From Gossypium raimondii (taxonomy: Eukaryota; Streptophyta; Magnoliopsida; Malvales; Malvaceae): a stretch of DNA of 64,000 nucleotides. How positions within the stretch are numbered: the first letter of the stretch is position 1; the number at the start of each line of letters is the position of its first letter. The DNA lies in assembly GCF_025698545.1 (NCBI RefSeq), contig NC_068569.1, forward strand, positions 5,270,001 through 5,334,000. Direction: 5' to 3'. The notes beneath the pieces were generated by a model. The model searched no databases. It was not told where the DNA came from and was given only the letters and a program-made list of their open reading frames with translations. Below are positions 17,435 to 28,239 of the stretch, one piece after another. A program made the translations under genes and the position numbers.

Positions 17435-17822
17435 GTCTTATATTATTGTTAAACATATATAATCACAAATCTATACTATATAACATTTCAATAGAGAAGT
17501 ATCTTATTTTACAAAGTAAATTGTATTATTAAGTCTATTATATAGAAAATAAAAACATATACATAATTCAAAATCTAAATTGTTGTAACCATCGATGTGA
17601 ATGAAGAGACATCAACATTAAAGCATAGTGATACCACCAAATTAACATATTAAGTTGGTTTATAAACAAATAATAAATAGCGATAATAAATATGCATTAA
17701 CATCTATCTCAAGGAATGGTGAAAAACTGATTTATTATTGTAAATATACGTTCCTGCTCTGTTTACCACCTCAAATCCTCAACGGCGTGATATTTTGTCT
17801 TTTGTTTTCTTAAATTTGAGAA
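17435..17822. other. 5' flank of the DUF247 gene
   Basis: AT-rich sequence without an open frame, presumably promoter and 5' UTR of the downstream gene. No distinctive site recognised. Confidence 0.4.
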
Positions 17823-19196
17823 ATGGGGAGCTCTTCAAAAATAAAATTCAAGCGTCCATTTGATCATCCAAGACTCACTACTCAAAAAAGGCTGAGGAGT
17901 CTAATGGATGGAAGCTTACGAATTCCATTCGACATGTTTGACATGCAGAAGGAGGACCCGTACGCAGCATTAGCAACTTCAGTGCGTAGGGAGTTGGAAA
18001 CCTTGCTTCCTTTACCTCATAAACGTTGCATCTTCCAAGTTCCCGACCGGCTTCGCCGGTTGAATGATAAGGCCTATACGCCTCGAGTAATTTCGATCGG
18101 TCCCCTTCACCATGGTCAGCAAATTTTCAAGCCAATGGAACACTACAAAAGAAGGTTTCTAAGAGATTTTCTTGTACGAACCAGGGTTAGTGTTAAGGAT
18201 TGTGTTATGATTGTTAAAGACAGAGAAGCCAAATTGCGTGATTGCTTTGCCCAAATTATTGAGCTCTCCAGTGATGACTTTGTGAAAATGGTCTTGTTTG
18301 ATGCAATCTTCATTGTTGAACTCTTGTTTAGGTACAATTTTGGTGAACTTTGGAATGATCATATACTTGGCTGCCCTCGGATGATACACGATATTCAGCT
18401 AGATTTGTGCATGATTGAGAATCAGGTCCCCTTTTTCATTCTCGAAGATTTGTTTAATCTGGCCATGGAATCCGCGTTTTACTGTGACGAATTTTCCATA
18501 AAAAACATGGTCCTCAAATTTGGGATATGGGCATGGGGACCTTATGTCAGAGAGGAAAATTTGCAACAAGATTTCTCTCAAGTTGAACATGTTGTGGACT
18601 TGCTATGGCTTTGTTTTCAACCCACATCCTTTTCTTTCAAAACTGAAATAGAAAACTTCAAGATTCCCAGTGCAATGGAGCTCCAACAAGCAGGAGTCAA
18701 ACTTCGACCAGGGTCGAGTAAAAACTTGTTCGACATAAGATTCGACAATGGGGTTTTGGAAATTCCGCAGTTGCTTGTAATGGACCGAACCAAAGTTATA
18801 TTCAGAAATCTCATGGCGTACGAGCAACATTACTGTTCCAGAAACTATGTAACCGACTATGTGACAATGATCAGTTTCCTTGTCAAGTCTCCGAGGGATG
18901 CACAACTGCTTATTAAAAATGGAATCATTGAAAATTGTTTGAAGGATAGTGAAGAAGTTTCGACCCTTTTTAAGGGCCTTGTTGAAGAGGTTCGAATCAG
19001 TAGGAAAAACTTTGAGCTTGCTGGTGTGGTTGAAGATATGAAGGCATACTGTAAATCTCGATGGCATAGGTGGAATGCGACCTTGAAACAAGATTACTTC
19101 AACTCTCCGTGGCGCAGCCTGTCTATTATAGCAGCTACTCTTCTCCTACCACTAACTCTTGTACAAACCATTTGTGCGGTTATTCAAGTCATCTAG
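17823..19196 (+). CDS. DUF247 (UPF0481) membrane protein
   Basis: Single uninterrupted frame of 457 aa, a normal length for plant DUF247 proteins, which are usually intronless. Diagnostic motifs are present: IFQVPDRLRRLN (70-81), PRVISIGPLHHG (87-98), the core CMIENQVPFFILEDLF (196-211), and a region near 295-350 ending in NLMAYEQ. The C-terminus has one hydrophobic segment at about 434-455, as in the family, so the protein is probably anchored with its bulk on one side of a membrane. Biochemical function is unknown. Some members in grasses are stigma self-incompatibility determinants, but most are uncharacterised and no such role is implied here. The start is the first Met of the frame; a later Met at residue 28 or 38 is possible because residues 1-40 are not conserved. 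It is convergent with the RbcX gene, 363 bases away. Confidence 0.93.
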   Translation: MGSSSKIKFKRPFDHPRLTTQKRLRSLMDGSLRIPFDMFDMQKEDPYAALATSVRRELETLLPLPHKRCIFQVPDRLRRLNDKAYTPRVISIGPLHHGQQIFKPMEHYKRRFLRDFLVRTRVSVKDCVMIVKDREAKLRDCFAQIIELSSDDFVKMVLFDAIFIVELLFRYNFGELWNDHILGCPRMIHDIQLDLCMIENQVPFFILEDLFNLAMESAFYCDEFSIKNMVLKFGIWAWGPYVREENLQQDFSQVEHVVDLLWLCFQPTSFSFKTEIENFKIPSAMELQQAGVKLRPGSSKNLFDIRFDNGVLEIPQLLVMDRTKVIFRNLMAYEQHYCSRNYVTDYVTMISFLVKSPRDAQLLIKNGIIENCLKDSEEVSTLFKGLVEEVRISRKNFELAGVVEDMKAYCKSRWHRWNATLKQDYFNSPWRSLSIIAATLLLPLTLVQTICAVIQVI

Positions 19197-19559
19197 ACTA
19201 GCTTATTTGTTATTCCATTTCAATTCAGACGTTTTAAAGTACTCAAATTACACAAAATCAAAAAAATGAGAAGAGGTTACTTTCTGAAACTTAATTGCAT
19301 CCAACAAATTTGAGTTTAATACAACATCTGCAATCCATGTGTCTATTTTCTGCCAAAGGAAAAAAGGTTAAATCACATTGAGCAATCACAGCTTCAATTC
19401 CTTCCATTAGAATCATCTGAAATGATGGGTAATGTTTATATACATGAGTGACTAGTCATTGGTACCATATTGACTTAATGATTCTACAGAAAGGATTCCT
19501 AATTCTAATAAAAGAGAAGAAAGAAAAGGAGAAAAGAAAATCAGATAGAATCGGGTCCC
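19197..19559. other. Shared 3' flank of convergent DUF247 and RbcX genes
   Basis: Non-coding, presumably both 3' UTRs. The two stop codons face each other across 363 bases, so transcripts may overlap. No terminator-like motif is expected or seen in plant DNA of this kind. Confidence 0.5.
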
Positions 19560-21125
19560 TCAGCCAATCTTCTCAGTGTTTGTATCATCAGAAGGCCAAA
19601 CCACAGTCTCGATGAGCCGCTCCCGCATCAGTTCCAAGTTCTCATCCGAGATCTCTTTGTATATTTGAGCATGATCACATTTCTATACCAACAAAACAGA
19701 CATTTGTTCAACTGTTTAATTTTCTGCATCCAATGTTATACTAGGAAAATTTTCATTACCTTAATCCACTTCCCATACAAATGAAGTCTTGTTATCATCA
19801 CTCTTTCAGCAAGCTCTTGCCTCTCCTGTCATTGCCAAATATGAATACCCTTATTTCTTTCCTTTTTTCTTTTAAGAATACTTTGCGTCAAATTCAAAAT
19901 TCTACATTAGGTTAGCTGGTTGATATTATACATGGTATATAATTCAAGTTCTGAAACTAAGAAGAATCAAGAAAATTTTCTTGACCTCCAAGTTTTGGTG
20001 AAACAGAAAACATAAAGCAGAGAAGACTATTTAAAATCACCTTGCCAAGGATGCGTAAGAAACGCTTGCCTTCACTGGGCTTATTTGCTGCTACAAACCT
20101 GCCAAAACCACAACAATTTAATTCCACAGCTTTCTATACGTCCACTTTCTGTTAATATTGTCCCCTACCTGATGATATGCTTTTGGAAAATGATTCAATA
20201 AACAGACAAGTACGAGGTTTCGAGCCGGATTCGTTTCCAATTTAAAGGGCTTAGAATCATGTTCAAACCCCCATAAGATTATTCAAACTCCCCTGTTAGT
20301 AGTTCATAATATGGGGTACTTTTCTTAATTTCTCTTTATATATTTGGAATACCATGCCCTTGTGCTCATGTCCAAATGTGTACAATTACAGAACATAGGT
20401 GTTGAACACAAGTAGTAAAGAAAAATGAATAATCCGGATACTATAGGTTATTTCTTATAGTATAGATGGGGCAAAAACATAAAGCAAGAGGGAAATCAGA
20501 AACAGAACAAACAAAAATATATTTGTATAAAACAGTGGCCACCAGATATGCTACTTACTGATAGAACCATGTATATTGTGGTGGATTCATCTCATAGAGC
20601 TGATTAAGAACAGTCCTCACTGCTTTGTATGTGAAATAGTTGAGCAATTGCTGCAAATAGAAAAAAAAAATAGTCACCTATTTTAATACAACTTAAATTA
20701 TCACAAGGGCTAAGACTTGGGTTTGTTGATTGCCTAAAAGATAACTCCAAACATCTGCCTATTTAATACATCTTAATTACCGTTTTAACATCCGAAAAAG
20801 TATCTTCATATTGCCCTCCTAAATTGTCGACCACCACAAGCTTCCGGTCCTTACGCTGCTTCCTTAAATTCTTACTCATGATACCTGGAATCACCTTGGA
20901 AGACAACCTCGAATCATGCCATGAATCTACAAAAGAACTGCTTAACTCCAAACACCCAGGCCTTGCCATCGCATGCTTTCTTTTCATTGAATGCCTCCTT
21001 TGCATCCCCAACTCCGCACCGGTTTTGAGGTTCATGTTGGTGGATGGCAATGCATCCAAGCACAAACATGGACCAGTTTGAGAGTCCATAACTGATGAAC
21101 CCACCATTGATAAAGCCCCCACCAT
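19560..21125 (-). CDS. RBCX2: RbcX, chloroplast Rubisco assembly chaperone
   Basis: Five exons, right to left: 21125-20781, 20650-20559, 20098-20041, 19825-19760, 19682-19560. The frame is continuous across GT..AG junctions and gives 227 aa. RbcX is a small helical dimer that binds the C-terminal tail of the Rubisco large subunit after GroEL folding and holds it for assembly in the stroma. The first about 75 residues are a transit-peptide-like leader starting MVGALSMVGSS. The conserved core begins near QYEDTFSDVKT and continues with LLNYFTYKAVRTVLNQLYEM, PPQYTWFY, GKRFLRILGKE, ELAERVMITRLHLYGKWIKK and EISDENLELMRERL. I prefer the MVGAL start (21125) to the in-frame Met at 21173 because dicot relatives start this way. 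The match is closest to Arabidopsis RbcX2 as I remember it; distinguishing RbcX1 from RbcX2 would need alignment. Confidence 0.92.
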
Positions 21126-23643
21126 CTTTTTTTTTTCTTGCTGGCCTGAGCTTAAACGAACAACAGTTGACAACTTGGCTCAAAAAGTTTTTGCTCTCGT
21201 TTTTATTTGTATGAACTGGAAACCCAAGAGAACAGAGGATACCAACTAAACAGAATTAAAGAGTATGGTATGGTATAGTTGGTATCCAAGAAAATGGGGT
21301 TTGAAGATGGGAAGTCAAAGATTCATGAACAGGAAGAGATGAAAAAGGAAATAGTGGGGCAAAGGGTACGTGTGAAGAATGTGGTGTATTTGCAAGGGCA
21401 GGTGAAAGCTTAACCAAACGTAGATTTTGAGGTCCAAAATTGTCCAAGCCAATATGGTTGGGAAAAAAATAAAACCAAAAAGGCTTTTAAAGAGGCAAAA
21501 TCAAAGATAGGTTGCATGGGTTTGATTATTCGTGAAGTCCAACAGGGAAGCACCACCTGGACGGTTGCCTAAATTTGGTGGCTCTCTTTGTTCTTTGCCA
21601 TATGTTTGAATCTAATCTAGTTGCGGGGTGTCTGTCTAAACGTGTTAAATTCATCAAGCACAGTTTTCTTTCTTTTTTTTCAACTTAATGTTTCAAATTT
21701 GAACATTTCAATTACTTCAAAACCGCAAAAACAGTATTCAAATTTGACACCATAGCTTGTTAACCACTTTTAGTCTTATCTGGATTATTCTATTCAAATA
21801 GATCCACTTTCTTACCATTTTAATTTATTCTGTTCAAATTATTTAGATTTTATTTTATTTTTTTATATTTTAAACATTAAAGAAAATGTACATTTATTAT
21901 TGTATTAACACGTCATGCAATTTTTTAATTTTAAGTCAAGGAAGTTTTGGCATTAAAGTGGGGGTTTTGGAGTTACGCCTTTTGCAATTGTAATGTATGT
22001 TGTCTTCACTTTCAACATGTGCATATCTCATGGTTTTTTATCTACTGTAGATGTTATAATTGGTTTGATTCTAAGTTATGCCTTGACTTGAATAAAGTAG
22101 TGATTAAAGTTCTTGTCAAACACTTGTTTGGTACGGGTTCAAATCGTGTTATCCCTATTCTCTACCCTTAATGTTGTCTAAAAAAAACTTTAAAAAACCT
22201 TTTTTAATTTTAAAAGGACTAAACTTACAATTTCACCATTTTAGGGTCTAAATGTAGAATCTGAACTTGGAATAATAATTTTTTATTCAAATTCCGCTTA
22301 TTTACACCTCTACTCTCTACTCTAATTGTAATTAGTTAATCCAATTTATTTAGTTATGTTAAATCAAGAAAGAATAACAATATATTCCACGAAAATCATT
22401 AACTCCAGTAACAGAGTGGAATAAATCATAAGGTTGGAACATTTCTGGACTTTAAAAATATTAAAATTTCTGCGAAACTAGTTCACTTACCATTTTTTTA
22501 TAATTGAAATCATGTAAATGCCCAGTAATAAAATATAGAGTAGAGTGTGAGTTGTATAAAAAATTGTATTCGAGTCCTCCATCGGCCAAAGGGAAGAAAA
22601 GGAGAATTTCTGAGAAGCAACGTGGAATTTAGGAAAGGATTGGGGTGGGAGCAGGGAAGGGTCAAATATTGGAATGGAGTAGGCAGCCGTATGAGGTGTT
22701 AGGCCTTTGGAGAGTTGAATGGATGAAGCCTTGGGAGATGGGCAAGGAAAAATCAAATTTCAGGATCCAATACAAATGAAATCGACAAGAGACTGATTTG
22801 AGGGTGGTGTTTTGGGCTTGGAGTTTTTGCGGATAAGGAGGGGTTTGTTTATCTTCAATTATCTGGATTTTCGTTGATGGATTCTTATCAGAAATCTTTA
22901 ATGGTAGTTGAGTCGAGAATGGTTTGATTTCCATTCATTACTGAAAATAAAAAACGTGTTACAAAGTATGGAATTAGGAATGATGATAATAAATTGGAGT
23001 GTAAAACTGTTTTAGGTTATAGATGGATAGGTGTAGAAGCTCCAATAACAATTTATTACATACAAGAGTTCTTGTTGTAGCGGGGTAAAACTTTTTTTTA
23101 AATAGTTAAAATGAATAAATTAATAATTACTTAAATATATTATAAATATTAAAATTAATAAAAAATTTGTTTTAAATAGTGAATGAAGCTGATGTTTGAC
23201 ACTTAGATAATACGGGTTTAAAAACCAAAGATAAATTAAAATATAATGAAAAATCTAAAACTTTTTGTTAAAAAGGCTTATGGTTTATTCAGATATTTAA
23301 CCAATTTACTTATTTTTTAATAATTCAAAACGATTCTAAATATTTCTAGTTATTCAAAGAGGATCAGCCAAAGAAAGCTGGAGATGTTGTATATTTGAGA
23401 AATAAAATATTATTTAGCTTTCAAAAGAAATCAATTTTTTTGAAAGCAAAATTCATTAGTTCATTTCATGAATGAGATCATACAATTCGGGGAAAAACAA
23501 CAACAAAAATTCGTTGTAGGTAGTGAAAGATAAATTCCATCAACACAACAAAGGCTTCAACCTCAAAATCAATAGAATATTATGGCACATTGACAATTGC
23601 CTTTGTCACAACTCAAGTATGACATATCTAGAGTGATTACAAG
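21126..23643. other. 5' flank of RbcX and AT-rich intergenic DNA
   Basis: 21126-21640 is the RbcX upstream region with mixed composition. 21640-22500 is AT-rich. 22487-22934 holds two overlapping minus-strand frames of about 90 codons that I do not recognise (listed separately). 22940-23643 is AT-rich DNA leading to the LTR at 23644. No further gene is supported. Confidence 0.4.
22487..22934 (-). other. Unrecognised open frames, possible gene fragment
   Basis: Two overlapping minus-strand frames (22934-22662 and 22756-22487) begin MEIKPFSTQLPL and MIFPCPSPKASS. The segment has higher GC than its surroundings and a Pro/Ser-rich composition. I recognise no domain and no convincing splice partner. 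It may be a 5' UTR, a gene remnant or chance. Confidence 0.2.
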
Positions 23644-23774
23644 TGTCACATCCCGGGAGTGAGCAAGGCCTCATCAAGTCTAGAACAAGCCGAGCATGAA
23701 AAAATCGAGTTACAAGGTTCTTGGAGTGCCTCGGAAGACTCTAGAAGTCTAAAGAAAGGATCAGGTCCATGTAG

Positions 23775-26700
23775 TGTAATACCCCGAAATTTTTTACAGT
23801 AAGATATTATCTTTGATATAGTAAGGAAATAAAGTGACAAAAAGGAGAATTTTGAGTTATGACAACATTGGGAAGTATATTATGACATATTAATTAAAGA
23901 AAGGATTAAATTGTAAAAGTGAGAAAAGTTTTGTTATCCAAGAGTAAATACTCAAAAATTTGAGGGGTTAAAGTGTAAATATGAAAAAGTTGAAGGACTA
24001 ATAGTGTAAATATTTTAAGGGTGGAATAATCTAGAAACTAAGGAAAATGGATGAATTGGGACCAAATTGAATAGATGAAGAATTATGAGGGACTAAATTG
24101 TAATTTTACCAAATTAAGTGATGACTCAAGGATGAAATTTTAAAAGATCTAAAGGAAAAATGGTCAATTAGAAGAAAGGGAAATCTAGAAAATAATGATA
24201 ATGTTGGAGATATTTTAGATTAAATAAATAAATAAATATTAGTTTATTAATATTTTAATTTAATTTTAAATGACATTTTATCATTTTATTACTATTTTAT
24301 TTAGTATATATATACTTGGAAGAAAAGATGAAGAATCATCTTCCTTTCCCATGCATTTCACGTTAGAAGAGAAGAGAAGAAAGAAAATTTTGCTTTCTTT
24401 ACAATTTGGTCCTTCCACAAAAAATTTACCATTTTCACCTAGAAATCAAAAGAATTTCCATAGCTACCAAGAGAGAAAAATGTTAAGGAGACAATGGGGA
24501 GCTAGAATATCAAGTTAGATTCAAGAAATAGAAGCTGGAGGAGAGAGAAAATCAAGTTAAAGATTGACATCAATAGAGCAAGGTAAGAACATCAAGGTTT
24601 CAATATATTTTTAAGTTTGATGTTATTGAAAAAGTATGAAATTGATGTTAATGTAGGGTTTTATTATATAAGGTTCTATGTTCTTGATATGTTAGTCAAG
24701 GAAACAAAAGAAATTGATAGAAAATATTGTATAGAAAGGAAATGAGGGTGTTATAAATTTGATTATCAACATCTTGCACTAAAACAGTTTTGGACAGCAG
24801 CAGTAGGTTAAATTTGAAAAATCACCATAAATCATGGAAATTGAATTAGAGGATGAAAAAATATTTAATTTAAGCTTATTGAGTCTAGTTTCTCATAGAA
24901 GAAACAGTGTAAGTAATGGAATTTAAAATCATGAGATATAATGATTTTTTTAGATAAGGTCAGAATAAATTTGGGTTCCCTGTTCTGACTTGGAAAAATC
25001 ATTAAAATTGTATAAAAATAATTATGGGTTATAATTTATATATTTAAAATCCTTAATGAGTATATTTTCAATAAAACAAACAGGGACATCATCCAAATTC
25101 TATAAAAAGAGATAATTAATTTTTAGTGAAGAGGGGTCGGAACTGTCGAATAGTGAAACAGGGGAAACTTTAAAGAATAAACTGTACTTATTGGCTGAAT
25201 AAAAAATTCTGAAAATTTTATGGTAAGAAGATATGTGAGTCTAGTTTCAAGTAAAATTAATGGATCTTAATTTGGAGCTTTGTAGCTCAAGATATAAATA
25301 AATTAGTGACTCTGACTCAGACAAACAGCTTGAATTTACATACAGCAAAATAGTGATAGTATGGATAATGTTGTTTAAATGTGTTATACACATTAAGGAT
25401 GTGGAATGGAGAGGAGGAGGAGGAAAATTGAGAAATATATGAATGATTTGTGTATAATTGGTCATATGCTTGATTATAATTGATAAACGATGAAATAGAA
25501 ATGATGCTTATATTTGTGCATTATTGGTCATGGTCTAAGCTTATGTGTGAAGATAAAGTTTCATAGAATGTGTGTATAGTATATTCGGTATATGATTTGG
25601 CATGAAGTACTGTCATGAATGGTTTATGAATTAACACATGTTGGTAAGGGTGATACATGAATAAATGTTGTGTTCATCCATGCTTATAATGTTTATGCTA
25701 TATGTGTATTTGGCTAACATATTTGGCGTACATGCTTAGGCTTTGGCCAAGTAGTGGTTGAAATGGTAACATATTTATTTGTGATCATGTAATCTCTAGT
25801 GAAATGGTTTATCATGTGATTAGTTCCAAAAAGAGTTATGTTTAAATACACTAGCTTGCGACTATGGTTGAATGATATGTTTATATCTTGTGTGATGTGC
25901 ATAGGAAACGAGTGTGGAAAGATAATGAAATAGTAAGTTCATATGGCTGAAATTTAATGATTACATGTTAATTTCATGAATTATATAATGTATGATGAGA
26001 TATATTTGTTAATGAATTGAGAATAAAATAACAATATGAAAACCGAATAAATTATCAAATTGAGCGGAACGTCGGATTTGAGTACTTCTGATCAGTGACA
26101 AGTGATAAGTGGTAGTTTTAGCTACACTTATCTGATCAGTGACAAGTGATAAGTGGTAGCTTTAGCTACACTTATCTGATCAGTGATAAGTGATAAATGT
26201 GATCCGTGTAAGACCATGGTAGGACTATGGCTTCAAAAAGTGCTAAGTGATCATACGCAAGACCATAGTTATACTATGGCAAAGTAGAAGTGAAGTACTC
26301 AATTTCCCGTAACCGTTCCCTAATTTGATTAAGGATAGTAAGTGACAAATGGGCTCAAAAGAATTATAGTAAATGGATAAGTGGTAGTGAATTTATACCA
26401 GGATGATGAGTTGAATTGATGTTGTTATATAAGCTAAAGTGATATTTTCATTGCAAAAATTGAGAATTTCATAAATGTGTTAATGAATGGTATAATCAAT
26501 AAACGTTGAGTTAAATGATAAATACGTATTAGTATTGAACTTAATGATTTGAATTGTGAACATAAGAAATTTATGAATTGAATGAAATGAAAATGAAGCA
26601 TTGAAGTATTAAGACTTGTGAATTGCATGAATATGTATCGGGTCTCGTAGGTCTTATTTATTATGAATATAATATTTTGAGGATATATTATGAAGAATTA

Positions 26701-26836
26701 TAAAATCATGTTAATAATTTGAAAGTTTTAATTTAGATGAAGTTTTATAACACGGTTAAATACGTTTACAAGTGTATGTGTTCGGGTAATGTCTCGTACC
26801 CTATTCTGGTGTCGAATACGGGTAAGGGGTGTTACA
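23775..26836 (+). mobile_element. LTR-type element (probable solo LTR), family A copy 2
   Basis: Begins TGTAATACCCCGAAATT and ends GGGGTGTTACA, with TG..CA ends and short terminal inverted repeats. It is flanked by a perfect 5-bp target duplication TGTAG (23770-23774 and 26837-26841). It is 3062 bp with no long open frame. The part from about 23785 is homologous, in inverted orientation, to 29830-31445 of the other copy: both contain the sequence behind the translated words MTFYHFITILFSIYI and RKDEESSSFPMHFTLEE. A 44-bp tandem repeat lies at 26088-26200. It sits inside the LTR of the gypsy element at 23644. Solo LTR is inference from size and lack of coding. Confidence 0.85.
26088..26208 (+). 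repeat. 44-bp tandem repeat, 2.7 copies
   Basis: Units start CTGATCAGTGACAAGTGATA at 26088, 26132 and 26176. The first two are nearly identical and the third diverges after about 30 bases. Internal words TAAGTGGTAG and CTACACTTAT allow a local hairpin. The repeat lies inside the 23775-26836 element. Confidence 0.9.
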
Positions 26837-26841
26837 TGTAG

Positions 26842-28215
26842 AATATTCTTGAAGTTCTAGAATACTCCACCATTATATAACATTTAATGAGTTAGGTGAT
26901 AAGGGTTTAAAATTAGACCATAACAGTCAATCAGGATTAATTGTAACTGTTAGATTGTTTGGGGCTTGCCTATATAAGAAGAGACTCGCCTCCCTCATTT
27001 GTATCCAAGCTAACTTATTTAAGTAATAGAGACACTTCCACATTCTCCCAACTCTCTCTTGCATTCTTCTCTTGCGCTATATAAGTTCCCTTGTTTACTT
27101 GCTTAGGTTAAATATGCCAAGCCTCTCTCGAGTGATTATCGAAGGCTGACCTAGTGATACAGAATTGGAGCGAAGGAAGCAGAAGAAGGATCGAATTCAA
27201 GTTGTTCAACTCGAAAAAAAAAAATTTGGATGTGACCTGAAAGGAAAAAACCAAATAAATTTAGAAAATAACAAAGGAAATAACAAAAATAAGAAAATTA
27301 AAAAAAAATAATAAAAGATAAATATTCAAAATAATAACTAAATGGAGAAAAGATAGATTAAAGTAAAGTGGAAGATCGAACGATAAACTGATGGATAAGA
27401 TGGATAGAAGGATAAATGTCCAATTGAACCATTTGAGATGTAAATCTCAACAAATTCAATTAATGGCTCTAATCAACCTTCCAAGAAATAATCATTGGCA
27501 AATTGAAAGGTGAAGAATGAATTCCCACGACTCATTGAAGAAAATCAAGAAGAAAATTATTCTAAAAATCACAAAAAAAAAATCTTACACAAAGAAACAA
27601 ACCCCCAGAGTTAAAAACTTTATTAATGAAAACAACTTGTCTCCTTTTAAGTATATTAGAAGTAGTTGTAAACTAAACTTTTTGTTGACATAAAACTCCT
27701 AAATAGCTTAAAATACTTAATAATAATTTAAAATTTAAAATAATAAAATAATAAAAGCTGATAAATACAATATTGAGCTCATATATAATAAAAATTAAGC
27801 TTAAAACTCGAACTCAATATGATTTAAACTTGAATTAAAAGCTCAAAACTCGTAATTCTCATCATAATCCCGTCCAAAAATTATGCTCGCACAGTCTTCA
27901 CTAAAATGATCATAACTTGAGCTCCCAAACTCGAAATCGAGTGATTCAAAGTGCATTTTGAAGTTAAGAGATAGATCTTTGAACGCCATAAGACATCTCA
28001 ACCCAGAAATGCCTAGATCTCATTCAAAAAGTCATCACAAGTCTATTAATTTCTCAAACTTAAAAATTGGCAGCTTCAGTGAATGAAATTTAATAAATTT
28101 CACCCCATTCGTGCATGTATCACCTAGGCTTATGGGTGAGAAATCCAAGTCTAAGGCCGCACATGACTGAAGCTAAAGTCTTCGCACATGGCAAGTGGTA
28201 TCAAAGTTTGCATTT
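26842..28215. other. Remainder of gypsy LTR, leader and primer-binding-like site
   Basis: 26842-27220 continues the split LTR (TATATAAG at 26971-26978, then a CT-rich stretch typical of R/U5). 27222-28100 is A-rich sequence without open frames, possibly a further insertion. 28196-28206 is TGGTATCAAAG, resembling an initiator-Met tRNA primer-binding site. Confidence 0.5.
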
Positions 28216-28239
28216 CTAGCACCGCGGTGGTGAGTGACA

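Noticed and set aside
18603-19091. 162-codon minus-strand open frame
   Set aside because: It is antisense to the well-supported DUF247 gene and has no domain; a shadow frame.
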